NCBI RefSeq assembly: GCF_001522545.3 | Contig: NC_031792.1 | Coordinates: 2,191,500 to 2,255,499 of the forward strand | Direction: 5' to 3' | From: Parus major | Lineage: Eukaryota; Chordata; Aves; Passeriformes; Paridae | Length of the DNA: 64,000 bases | Notes under the pieces: model-generated | What the model saw: only the letters and a program-made list of their open reading frames with translations | What the model was told of the DNA's origin: nothing | The model's database searches: none | Program-made: the position numbers and the translations under genes | Shown: piece after piece, positions 53,393 through 64,000 of the stretch | Position numbering within the stretch: the stretch's first letter is position 1 | Layout: each line of letters starts with the position of its first letter

Positions 53393-56300
53393 TCTCTCAA
53401 ATGAGCAGGAGCCCAAACGCACACGGGCTCCACACTCACATTTAGGGTTGACCTCAGCTGTTGGTGAATTCATCCTCAATTCAGCAAATAGATTTCAAAT
53501 GACGAGAAAAAAGGAAGAGAGGAGAGCTGGAAATATCAAAGTGTTTTCATGTAAAATCAGGTGCTGTGCTCTTTCATTAGGGGTAGAGGTTGGTGGGTTT
53601 TTTAATTTGGTTTGGGGTTTGAGGTTGGTTTTAGGTGTTTTTTTTTCCCCCCCCTTTTTCGTTAGCTTGCAATTCAAGTTCTCAAACCGAAGCCAGGGCA
53701 GGATGGTTTGAAACCCAACTCCAAACTGACTGCAGGAGCTCTCTTTGCCTTTATTTGGAGTGCTGGGCTCTAATCACTTTGAAGATCATAAATCTCACAT
53801 CGTTGAAGCCTCTCCCCCAGCCTTTGTAGATGGCCTACATTTCAGGTCTGCTTCCCTCCCTCCCTCCCGTGTTGTGCTCCGGGCGGGATGGGAAGGGTGG
53901 AGTGACCTGGTTAGACCCCTTCCCTGCCTCCCATCTCCCTGCTGGGGCTGCTCTCACCCTTCGAGCGGGGAGGGAGGGAAACTCTTGCGGAGTTTGAGGT
54001 TTTCTAGCAGTTTGTGGGTCAGCCCTGCGCTTTATGAGAAAGCTCCCTCTGATCCCTCAGCCTATTTGGCAAACATTTCTTCTCTCCCCCCCTTCCCCTC
54101 CCCTCTTCAAACTCTCCTCCCACCTGGATGCAACAGTAATTTGTATGTGAATGAGAGGGAAAAGGGTGTGGATGGAAAAAGCAGCATCTTCTGCCTTGCC
54201 TATCTGGTTTGGCTTTTTTTATTTAGTGAGTCTAATGCTGGTTGTTTCCTGTTTATGGCGAGGGAAATGCAAAGGCACAGTAATAAACTTTCACCTTCAG
54301 TGCTGGCAGCCTGCACAGGGCCATCTGCCTCCTGATGGGTTGGGATGGTGGCCAGAGCATGGCTGGGACAGATCTGAGTGTCTCTGCCTTTTCCTGGCAA
54401 AATTCAAGCCCCCTTTGCCTCAAATGGGAGCAGGACAGGTGCTGGGGGTGCTGGAATTGGAGCTTCATGTGGTGATCCTGCCCGGGCTGTCCTCAGCTCT
54501 GCTCGGGTTTAATTCCCCGTTCAGCCTTTAGGAAATTCTGGATTGTTTGTTTTTGTAGCTGCTCTGGAGAGCCAGGTGTCTGGAGCTGAGCCCTGGGATA
54601 GAGCTGCCTGCTGGAATACACACACGGATGGAGGGCTGATGGTTTTGGGAGGTGCCAGGGCTTGTGTGAGTGGTGTGAGGGTTGAGCCCAGCTCACAGAG
54701 ATGTGCATCTGTCCACAGCTGGGGGAGGAGAATGCACAGCTGCTGAAGCCAGGAGTGCTTTTCCAGCAGGGAAGTGATGGCAGTACCTTGTTGGTCCAGG
54801 GAGGAATGCAAGATCAGCTCTTCTCCTTCCAGAGGAGGGAATGAGAGCTCCTCTCCAGAGCTGGGAGGGAAAATGTCTCTCTTGAAATGGAGCTGACAGA
54901 TTTTTGTGCGAGCAGAGCTGGGCAGGATCTGCCTCTGCTCCCTATCCAAATGTGTCAGGCACTCTTCATGCCAGCAAAGGGCTGACCCTTGCAGGACAGG
55001 CTGTCGTTTGTTTATCAAATCTGTCATTAGCATCAGTCACATCAATCTGAAGTGATCTGGCTGGGAGATTTGACAATGTTTAAGACAGGCAGGCAGGCAC
55101 TGAAGTGCCTGAGCAGGGCCCAACTTCAGTTTTCCTGTTGGTTCTTTATTCCTGTTGTTTGCTGTCTTTGGTTTACACCACTCAGGGGATGTAGGAAGGA
55201 TACAGATTTCCAACAGGCTTCCTAGAAAGAAAAAAAAAAAATAATTATTATTATTTTCAGCTGGCTCTGTTGAAAAATTGCTCCTTTCTAAAAGCAGGTC
55301 AAGCATCCTGTGTGTTACTGCTCTGCTCTCTTACAAGAGGTGCTGAAGGGGTTCCTTTCCCTCAGGACCTCCTTTTCTAACTCCTCTCCCTGCTCTGTTC
55401 ATATCTGTCAGTCCTTGCCCAAAGAAACTTTAATTTCTGAAGTTCTTGTGGGATTTCCAACAGTTGCTTTGAGTTATCTCAGGGCTCCACAGCTGATGTC
55501 CTGTAGGCACACGATGTGAGAAAATCAAAGTGGGCAAACTGCACCTGAGATGTGAAATCCCTGGTGGCTCCTTTTCAGTGCCACTAATAAACACCCTGAC
55601 CTTGTTTGGTACCTTCCACCCACACGTCTGAAGGCTCTTTGCTAATGATTTAGCATCCCTTGGTGCCTCTGGAAGGTGTTTTGCAGACACAGCCTGACTC
55701 CCAGGCTGGAAAAGCCAGAGAGGCTTTTCCCAAAGATGCTGAGCTCTGATTGCAGCTGGGATCAGGGGCTGCTTCATGGGCCAGTTGCCCGTGGACATTG
55801 GGCTCCATTGAAATCCAGGGGCCTGAGCTGGGTTATGGACTCCCATCCTCTGATTCACCGTCTTGTGCTCAACCACAGACAAGTTCTTCCTCCCCTCCAT
55901 CCTTTTGAAGGTGCAGAGAAGGGCCTAACTCGCTGGGTAGTTTGTTATTAATATCTGGGATGCAAAACTCCCTGCACATTTAATTTCGCTCCACCAGGGC
56001 TTCCCTCCCCCCGGGGAGCTCTCTCATAGCTTTTCATTCTGCTCCATGTTCCCACCTCCCCCTAATCTCAGGTGCTCCCTGGATGTCATTGCTGTTCCTG
56101 CTTGGCTTTTCCCCCTGTGGGTAGCTCAGGTTTCAGTCTGCCCTCCAGATTTCCATCCCAGTCCTGCTTTGCCCTCCTCTCAAGGGGAGGTTCACATCCT
56201 GCTTCCTTCTCCCCTCTGGGGATCAATTCAGATTTCACTCTCTCTTCTCCCCATTGCCCCAGGGGATCAGCCTAAGCCTTGCATCTGCTTTTCATCTCTT

Positions 56301-59189
56301 GAGCCTCCCCTGGCTGGAAATCAGGGCTGGCCTTGTATCTGCCTCGCCTGACACTGGATCTAAGCTCAGCTCTGCCCTGGCCTTTCCCTTTTGAAGTCTC
56401 CCTGCTCTGTCCTAGGGACAGGCTGATTGCATAAATTTGTTTGTGTGCAGGTTCCTCATTGAAATGCAGCCCTTTGGGAAAGCATCAGAGAAAGCCCTGG
56501 CTCCAGGGAAAGTCCTCTGTGTCTAAATCTGGCCCTGCTTTGCTTAGGACAGATATGCAGAGGAACCCCTTCTTCAGGCTGGGTTTGTTCTCGGATGAGC
56601 TTGCTGGGAATGAACTCCAAAACAGGCCAGGGGAACTTGTGAGGGAAAGGGGATGCAATTAGGAGCAAGGATTTGGCCTTTTAAATTGCTTTTCTCAAGA
56701 GGTGGACTGAAACCATTGAATTAATTTGTTGACAACAACCCAGAGTTGGTTGGATTTTATCTGTTCCTTAACATCCAAACTCCCAAACTCCTGCTGTCCT
56801 GCTTTTAAAGGGCAAACTTCATTTATAATGTGTTTCCTACACCTGTTTCCTTGGCAAAATACCCGGTACAGTTGTTTCAGATCTGTCTGAGAGGGAGAGA
56901 CAGAGATCTTTGTGCAAATTCCCTGCTCATCCTTCAGGAAACGCTTTCTGTGCTCACAAGGGACAAGCCCTGGTTTCACAGACCTGTCTGAAGGGTCACT
57001 AAACTTGTTTTCCACAGCAGCAGCTCAGCCCAGGGCACGGCTGTCACTGGACCAGCCACAATCCAGGTGGCCCAGCACCTTTCTGAGGGCTGGGTGGCAC
57101 GAACTGCTGCGTCTGGATGTGACTCTCAGGGAGTCACCGCTAATGAGGAGAGGACTCCGAGTCCTTGAAGGCCTTTCATGTGCTGAGCTCCAAGAATCCA
57201 CCCCAAAGCTGCAGCACCCAGCCAGGGTGGGGCCCTGCACCCGTCCTGCACGAGGGCAGGTCCCAGCACATGGAGGGGAAGGTGATGGGTTTCAAGCAAG
57301 GCCTCTAATTTTGGACATCAGAGGGCACTTTCTCCCTCCCCAGCGGGGCTGAGCAGCTCTGTGTGGGATCAGTGGCTTTATCCAGCAGGGAACCCTCCTG
57401 CCTGCTTCCCCAGCCCATGGAATTTGCATGGCTTGGGAGCAGAGAGCTGGCTCTGAGCTCCCCCAACCCTTGGGCTTCATTCCCCCACCCAAAACGAAAC
57501 CCTGTGGGATGCTGTCCTACCTTCCTCACTCTCCCTTTCTCTTTCAGTGTGTCCCATGCCATCCCTCCAGCTGCTCCTCTCATGTCCCAGTTCCCTGGGG
57601 CACAGCAGCTGATTCCAAAAGTGCCAGGGACCAATGGGAGAGGCCCGTGGAGCTGGGATGGAGCCAGCCCCAGTCTGATTCCAGCTTAATTCCTCCCCAA
57701 AGCGGGATGTGTCCCTACCAAGGGCTAGCAGGGCTGTGTGGACACTCTCCCCGTGGATGACTAATCCCAGGATATCCACGCAGTGCCAGGTGTTTGCATT
57801 TGTCACTGCCAGAAGGCACAGAGAGTCCTGAACAAACAGAGATTCCTCCCTGTAGGCAAGGGGTGCATGGGAAAGAAAAAAAAAAAAGGACATTTTTCAT
57901 GCAGGGCAGATTCTCAGCCCAGAAAATCCCAACAAGGCAACTTTGGAGTGGAACAGGAACGTGCTCGGGCTCCAGGGGACCTGTGTGAGCTTGCAGGAGG
58001 GCAGGGGAGAAGCCATGGAGTGGTGTGTGTGAAATCAGGGTGATAAGGAAAGGGGCAGGGATGCAGCCCAGGGTGGGAGCAGAGCAGATAAGCACGGGGG
58101 TGTAGGCAGAGGTGGAGTTCTGGAGAGGTTTGGGAGTTGGGCAAGTGAAATGGAGAGAGGTGCAGGGAGCAGTGCTGCAACCCATGGGAAGGCTGGGGCA
58201 GGGGGAGTCCTGGGAGGGAGACAGGGGAGAAATTACAGCCTTGATGGTGGGAAATTAATTTCCCATGCTTGGAGTGGAGGCTCTGGCCACTCTGACCAAG
58301 AAAATGACATCTCCCCCTGCCTGTTGTAAAACTGCCCCATTTGGGATGCCCACGGGCCTTGGCAGGTACCTGAGCCTCACTGGTAAGAGGGAAGGTGCTG
58401 GAAGTTGCTTTTCCAGTATCTTTTTGGCAGTTCTGTGTCCCCCTGAGCACAGAGCACCTCCTGAGAGCACTCAGCAGGCTCTGTGCTCCCGAGGCCCTGC
58501 GAGCAGCCAGGACACTCCCACCTGAGCAGGTGTCCCTGAGCGTGGCCAGGCAGGGCAGGTGCTCTTCCCACCTCTGCTTTGCTTCTCCTCTCCCCTGCCC
58601 AGCTCCTGCTTTGGAAGCCTGCTGTTTCACAGGTGATCATTTGAGGTTCAGCAAAGGGGGGACTTCTCTCTCTTCCCTGTTTGTTTGGAAGCAAAAATTC
58701 CAGGGAAAAGCTGTATCAGAGAGCCCACAAAAGCTGTGTGTGGTTCTGTTTGTTTTCTCCTGTCGAGTGTGCACCTTGGATACTCCTAAAGTTTTGATTT
58801 CCCACCCCTACTTTGACTCCAGCACAACCATTTACATCCCAAGCTGAAGCTGAGGATAAACCCTATCAGATCAGACCTCAATTAATAAACTCAAAGGCCT
58901 CGTGTAAGGTGATGCAGGTGTGCTGAGGTTTGGGATTGCATTTGAATTTTCCAGCGTGCTGCCATGGCTGAGCTTTAGGACAGAGCCTGTTACGGAGTTA
59001 ATCCCACGCTGAATTCCTTTCTGTCATGCTGACAGCTTCCAAAAATTCCCAGCCTTCAGTGGGATATTAAATGTTACAAGGTGAATATCGTGGCATTGGC
59101 ATAAAGGTTTTCTGCCTTCTTTCCAGGTGTCTGTTAAGCCTTGCTGTACATGCAGGATAGTACATGTGGAAATAGTAATTGCAACCCCA

Positions 59190-59226
59190 TTATTATTATT
59201 ATTATTGCCATAATTTATTATTAGTG
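59190..59226. repeat. (ATT)n microsatellite, imperfect
   Basis: Six or so ATT triplets, interrupted by gccataat, then resuming. Likely length-variable. Confidence 0.8.
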
Positions 59227-60112
59227 TGTTTTTTATTTTATGGGGCCCACGTGTGCGGATAATTCACAGCGGAGCACTTACGCCATCGGAAGGTGGGAAG
59301 GCTCAGGGAGCTGCAAGAGCCTTGGATCCAGATTAATGCCTGTTTCCAGCTTAAAACCTCCTCCCTGGGCTCCAGGCAAAGGGTTTTGGGGTAGCTTGAG
59401 GCAGCTCTTCTGTGCTCAAGAGCACTTTGGGGTGACTCAAACCATTTTGGGGTGACTCAGAGCTGCGTCGTTCCTTGTCAGCGAGGGCCAGGTGCTCCAG
59501 ACCCTCTGTGTGCACCTGATTCTCCTCTTCCCTCTGCTCTGGAGGGCTGGGAATGAGTCAAACTCTTAAACTCGGCTCTGACAGCGAGATAAGGCAGATG
59601 TGGAGGCAGATAAATGTCTTTCAAAGAGGTCACTGGCTAAATAGGAGCTTCACAACAAATAGGGTTTAGGGTTGTCTTCCATCTCCCACGAATGTGGTTC
59701 CTGCCTGATAACTGGGGCTGGAGAGGGCTGGCAGGGCTTGGATAGGAGAGATCTGGATTTGGGGAGAGGATTGGAGGCTCTGATTTGGTGGCTGAACAAG
59801 GAGGATGATGATGAGCACACCAGGAGCTCATCCCAAGGAGGATTCTGGGGCTGCTTTGGGGTCTGAGGGACGGGGAAGACATTGAGATTATCCCTAAACC
59901 GGGATTACCCATGGAGGGCTCCAGCCCACCCAGTGGGATCCAGCACACAGAACCCAACACTGGTCAATCTGAAGGGAACAGCAGCACACAGAGCTGCTCA
60001 GGAGAATCTTCCCAATTCCCTGGCTTTCCACAGCTCTGCAAGATGTCTGCAGGATGTTTTCATGAGCCGAGCGTTTGCCAGAAGTTCACAGATCAGTTAC
60101 AAAACAAATGTA

Positions 60113-60156
60113 CCTTTTTTTTTCTTTCTTTCTTTCTTTTTTTTTTTTTTTTCCTC
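60113..60156. repeat. polypyrimidine (TTTC)n / poly-T tract
   Basis: T-rich run with four TTTC units inside longer T homopolymers. Simple low complexity. Confidence 0.85.
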
Positions 60157-60717
60157 TCCCCTTCTTCCTACTGGTAAGGAAGAGTTTGTGCAGTAATTGC
60201 AGGCAGGTTGGGAGATGTTTTCTTCATAATTCTCCTTCTTATGAAATGTTTATGAAACACCTTCCACAAATCAGTTACGCAAGCAGGCTCCGGAGCTTTG
60301 ATCATTTTCCATCACCCTCAATGTGTTTCTTAGTTTGTTTTGCTTTTTGTTTTTGTGTTTAGGCCAGAGATAGGTAAGAAACCATCCATCCTTGCAGCTG
60401 TTCGAGCCAGCTACGGAAGGGACTCTCTCTTTTCCACCCAGTCACCCTTCCTGTGTTTTTCACTCGGCTTGCTCGGGGGCTGACCCTGTTTCAGGGCTGT
60501 GAAAACATCCAAACATCCACTTGAGATTTGCAAGTGTGATTCCTGCCCTGGCCCCGAGGAGCTCCCGTGCCTCCAGCTGCCGTTACCTGCTCCCAGCCCT
60601 GCCCTGGGCCTGGCCCCAGGGGGGGAAGGTGCTGGGGATTCACAGCCAAGAGCCCCCACACCTCACCTCAGCCCTGGGCATTTGCAGGTCCTGCTCTTTG
60701 CCCTGCTCCTTTTTCCA

Positions 60718-60764
60718 TGGAATGGGTTGGAAGATCATCCCATTCCAACCCATGGGCAATGAAG
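60718..60764. mobile_element. CR1-like terminal fragment, possibly fold-back
   Basis: Ccatggaatgggttggaaga is followed at once by tcatcccattccaacccatg. The first resembles the start of an antisense CR1 tail and the second is nearly its reverse complement, giving a short inverted repeat (ATGGGTTGGAAT-like arms). It may be a CR1 relic with its own internal symmetry. Confidence 0.45.
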
Positions 60765-62307
60765 CTTCCAGCACACCACCTTGTTTTCCTTAAATACTGT
60801 TATTTTTCCAAGTGCAGTTCAGTGGGAACAAAGTCTCCCCGTGACTTCTCGTTCCCCTTTCCCTATCCATGATCATCCCATAAAACCAAGATCCTGAGCA
60901 ATCCCAGTGGGATCTGCTTCTGGTTTTACCCAAATCACAGAGTTCCCATCAAATACCCCCAGAGGTGATTCTCTGAGGACTTCATCATTTCAACCTTTCT
61001 TCTCTTCTTTTTTTGCTCCTCAAGGAAAACTCTTCCCATATTTGCAGGCATTTTCTGCAAATCCGAGGCAGATGCACTGGGAAAGGAGGAGGCAACTCCT
61101 CCCCTCGTTTTATTAATTTGAAATTTACATTATTTTAAGGGAGTCTCATGGTATTGAGTGGCCTCGCCCACAATGTGTGTGGTTTTTTGGGGTTTTTTTG
61201 GTTTTGATTTTTTAATGTACACTTGGCAATATTGCCGGTTTAGCCAGGGAAAAAACGAAAGAGCGGGATTTGCATAAACCATCCCCAAAGTTTTGGATAG
61301 ATCCTGAACTCCTGCTAATGAACAATTATCCAGCTGCAGGCCTGTCGGGGAGAGGAAGAGGAGGGCGAGGTAAATTTGAGCCTAAACCCAATGGAAATAG
61401 GTGCAAGGGGGAGAAGGATTTGTCAAGAACAAACCCCAGGTTCCCGCCCACTGCGCAGGAGGGAGAATTCCAGGGCCGGGGGAAGGAGCAGTGGGAGATG
61501 TTGTTGTTTTTAAATCGGGAACCGGTCCTTTGCCAAACCCACCTCCCGTTCTCACATCGAGCCATGCCGGGATGCGGCTACACACCCCTTTCTCCCTGGA
61601 GCGCCGCCAGCTCGTCCCGCTTGGCAGCTGGAAAAATTGATTTCAGTTTGGAAATGGCTCGTGCCTCTTCAACACCCCACTCGTGTCGGGATCACAGCTC
61701 AGGCGGGATCCGGAGCCCGGCTCTCTGAGACGCCAGAAACTTTCATTTCTTGGGACTGCTCAGCCTTGGATGAAGCAGATAAACGTTAATTTTTATTTTT
61801 TATTTTTTTAATATTTTTTTATTTTTTCTTTTTTTGCCTCTGATGGATTCTTTTTAATGCAAAGAACATCCATAAATCCACGTGCCTGGAGTGACTGGAT
61901 GGCTCAGGGGTAACGGGGTGTCCTCCTGAGCCTTTTAGACTGACATTCAGTGACTTATCGCTGGCGATAGCGATCGAGAAGATCTTTCCACCTGATTTCT
62001 TTTTTATTTTTTTATTTTTTTTTTGCCCTGCCAGGCTAAGAGGGATGATCATGCCAACTTGAAAGGTAGGAAAGAGCTGGAATTCATAGCATGTCTACCT
62101 CTTGTTGCAAGGAGCTGGGATTATTGCAAAACGAGTTTCGGCGGTGTCCAGAGCTCAGGTTGTAATGAAAGGGGGTGTTGTAATCACCTTCCCTCGGAGC
62201 AGCACCTTCCAAAATGCACAGGGGAACATTGCAGCTCCCTGCTCTGGAGCTGTTGAGCCTCTTGTGATCCCTTTTTCCCCTTTTCTCCTCTCATGGAGAT
62301 CCATCAA

Positions 62308-62360
62308 AGCTTGCACTCGGTGATTGTAGAGGTCTCTTCCAACCGAAATTATTCTGTGCT
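62308..62360 (+). mobile_element. CR1 tail fragment, sense
   Basis: A cactcggtgattgtagaggt segment, tctcttccaaccgaaattat and tctgtgct match the terminal ~50 bp of a sense CR1 element. The upstream body is absent. Confidence 0.65.
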
Positions 62361-63663
62361 TTGCTCAGATGGGCAGAAAAGCTCCTTCAACTCCAGAATA
62401 TTCACTTGGGATGGTGTTTGCAGAGCTGGATTTCTTGTCCCCCTCTGCTGGCAGGAGGCTGCAGGGCCTTGAGCCCCATCAGTGGGGCAAAGACCCTCCT
62501 CACCTTTGGGGATGTGGGGTTTGGAAGGGATCTGGTGGGACCTGGGGATGGTCAGCCTTAGGAGTCAGGGTGAATCTTCAGGAGTTTCAAACCATGTCCT
62601 TTGTGGAGTCCTCCTGGCTTTTCCAGTTTTTGGGAATCAGAGGCTGTTCTTGCTGTGATGAGGAATAAACTTTTTTCAGGGTGTTCTCGTGCTGAAAAAA
62701 AGGTTTGGGTCAATTTTTTCTTGGAGGAGAGTTCTGTATCTTTTACCTGTCCCCTGTGCAGGGACACTCCTCACTCACCTTTCAGGAATTAACCTAAAAA
62801 CTTCTAAAATCCTCCCTCCCTCCTGTCCCAGTCAGCACTACCAAAATATTTCACCTACTACAACAATTGGAACAGATTATTCTTCTTATTTCTTAATAAA
62901 TTAATTTTTCAAAATTGTATTAGCAATGTTAGAAATGAACATGGAGATTGTGGAATAAACCAGAAACAAGGATTCAGTTCTGGTCCCTGGGTGCATTTTT
63001 TTTTAAAGAATGTGGATTTAAAAATCATGATTTTTCTTGTGGACAAGAACTTTGCTTGGACATTAAAGTAGCTCAAGAAGACCACTGGACACCTGTGAAG
63101 TTTTCCAGTTATTTTTCCACAGCTCATAACTGAGGAAGGAGATTTTCCTTGTAATTTCTTGTTGTTTCTTGGTAGAAATGGAACAAATGCAGCCTGGAGT
63201 GCTGCATTTTCAAGTCTGGGAGATTGTTCTGCTTTTTTGAGGTCTTCTATTCCATGACCTATCCTTTCCCATCCCCTTGTACCATTCTCTGTTTAGTGCA
63301 GGGAAAAATGAGAGGTTTTCTATGTCTAGCCTTCCTATTGGGGCTTGAGTTGTGATCTGGAATGAGGAATTGTTTTTTGTCTTCATTAAAACTCCACAAA
63401 AGGCTTTAAACTTTCTGCTTGAAATGGGTTGTTTCACAAAGTGTTTTAATTCCCAAAGTGTTTTAATTCCCAAATTGCCAGCCTGCCCTGGGTTTGGCAG
63501 AGCAGGAAAACTGGCCATGGGATAGAGTGGAGAGCAGGAGTGTGGAATGACCCTGATTTTCAGCGATGGAAGCAGCTGAAAATTCCCTGAGAGGGAATCT
63601 TCCATCCTCTGGGATCCCACTGCTGCTCATCCCTAATTCTACAATTCCTTTGCTCTTTTGCAG

Positions 63664-63768
63664 ATTAAAACCGAGGATCTCAGCGACTCCTTGCAATCTG
63701 CCATCCCCCCTCGGTCGGGTCACCTCGTGCAGGGATCATCCATGATGCCAGGGAGCCAAATTGCAGGG
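63664..63768 (+). CDS. POU2F3: POU2F3 exon 4
   Basis: 105 bp, phase 0-0. The acceptor is tttgctcttttgcag|ATTAAAACC and the donor GCAGGG|gtgagt. It encodes IKTEDLSDSLQSAIPPRSGH, then LVQGSSMMPGSQIAG. Human has IKTEDLSDSLQQTLSHRPCH, LSQGPAMMSGNQMSG. The IKTEDLSDSLQ block is identical and typical of the N-terminal activation region of POU2F3. IKTE resembles a sumoylation consensus (hydrophobic-K-x-E), a possible modification site by motif only. The protein continues in the next exon outside the window. Confidence 0.96.
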
Positions 63769-64000
63769 GTGAGTGACCTGGCTGCTCCCAGGATCCCAGG
63801 AAAAGGCTGCTCCTGACCCCCTCCCCAAATCCCTTGGAACCTCAGAGGGTGGGGAACATTGATCTGGAAAAGTGAATCCTCATCTTCCTCCTCGTTTTTT
63901 CCTCGAGGGTTCAAGGGTAAACTGGACACGTGCTGGGATGGGATTTCCTCCAAGGGTTTGCCAAGCAGGGAAACCACCCCAAACCACCCCATAGTCAGGA
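63769..64000 (+). other. POU2F3: start of POU2F3 intron 4
   Basis: Begins gtgagtgacctgg and runs out of the window. Nothing else recognised. Confidence 0.85.

Larger units (their letters stand above)
51333..63663 (+). other. POU2F3: POU2F3 intron 3
   Basis: 12.3 kb from gtaaga to ctcttttgcag. Recognised contents are a sense CR1 tail at 52.03-52.23 kb, an AT direct repeat at 53.31-53.39 kb, ATT and pyrimidine low complexity at 59.19-59.22 and 60.11-60.15 kb, T-rich tracts near 61.78-61.84 and 61.99-62.02 kb, and a CR1-like fragment at 62.31 kb. Perfect octamers lie at 57422-57429 and 61268-61275. Exons 3 and 4 join exactly as in the human protein, so no coding exon is missing from the reference isoform. 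Confidence 0.75.
36198..63768 (+). other. POU2F3: POU2F3 gene, 5' part (continues beyond the window)
   Basis: Four coding exons of 28, 69, 35 and 105 bp with consistent phases (1, 1, 0, 0) and canonical splice sites. They are separated by introns of about 4.6, 10.4 and 12.3 kb. Joined, they encode 79 residues: MVNLESVHAEIKMSGDAADS, TDTRHEPDQVEPGNEQNGLD, FNRQIKTEDLSDSLQSAIPP and RSGHLVQGSSMMPGSQIAG. The human protein begins MVNLES, then ..IKMSGD.ADSTD, ..QVEPGN, NGLDFNRQIKTEDLSDSLQ. The glutamine-rich activation region, POU-specific domain and homeodomain are downstream of 64,000. Confidence 0.95.

Noticed and set aside
62034..62067. Exon-like segment with ctgccag before it and gtagg after it in POU2F3 intron 3
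   Set aside because: The human protein joins exon 3 directly to the IKTEDLSDSL exon, the encoded peptide matches nothing, and short AG...GT pairs occur by chance.

Overview
The window is vertebrate nuclear DNA, most likely from a bird and plausibly a songbird. The evidence is spliced genes with GT/AG introns, several 3'-end fragments of CR1 LINEs (the dominant avian retroposon), short introns and intergenic spacers, and the gene order OAF then POU2F3 in head-to-tail orientation. The same order occurs on human 11q23.3. The matching avian region is a small GC-rich microchromosome; that placement comes from general knowledge, not from this sequence. There is nothing prokaryotic here: no operons, CRISPR array or insertion sequences.

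Layout. Positions 1 to about 23,000 are apparently intergenic. I recognise no exon there, only antisense CR1 fragments, a purine-rich tract, 14-bp, 19-bp and 7-bp tandem repeats and unique-looking DNA. Positions 23,006-23,423 are a 33-bp minisatellite that runs up to an assembly gap of 325 N (23,449-23,773). OAF follows on the plus strand: the 3' part of exon 1 (23,774-23,942), exon 2 (30,071-30,205), exon 3 (30,701-30,881) and exon 4 (31,444-31,718). Its 3' UTR ends near 32,935 after an AATAAA signal. The OAF start codon and signal peptide lie in or before the gap. A spacer of about 3.3 kb holds an 11-bp minisatellite and a GC-rich promoter region. POU2F3 then starts at 36,198 and runs out of the window. 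Four coding exons are present (36,198-36,225; 40,819-40,887; 51,298-51,332; 63,664-63,768), encoding only the N-terminal 79 residues. The DNA-binding POU domains lie downstream of the window.

How the genes work. OAF is a secreted cysteine-rich protein of poorly known function. POU2F3 (Oct-11/Skn-1a) is a POU-family octamer-binding transcription factor of tuft or taste chemosensory cells and keratinocytes. They are neighbours and nothing in the sequence links them functionally.

The most interesting signal is in non-coding DNA. A near-perfect inverted pair of POU octamers lies about 260 bp upstream of the POU2F3 start codon. Further perfect octamers lie in introns 1, 2 and 3, two of them 46 bp apart and one next to an RFX-type X-box. 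This suggests direct autoregulation of POU2F3 or cross-regulation by other OCT factors, and it is testable. The other observations are fast-evolving minisatellites around OAF exon 1, a diverged tandem repeat against the OAF exon 4 acceptor, a 3' UTR hairpin, and an open reading frame that would extend POU2F3 upstream. I found no convincing new multi-gene system.
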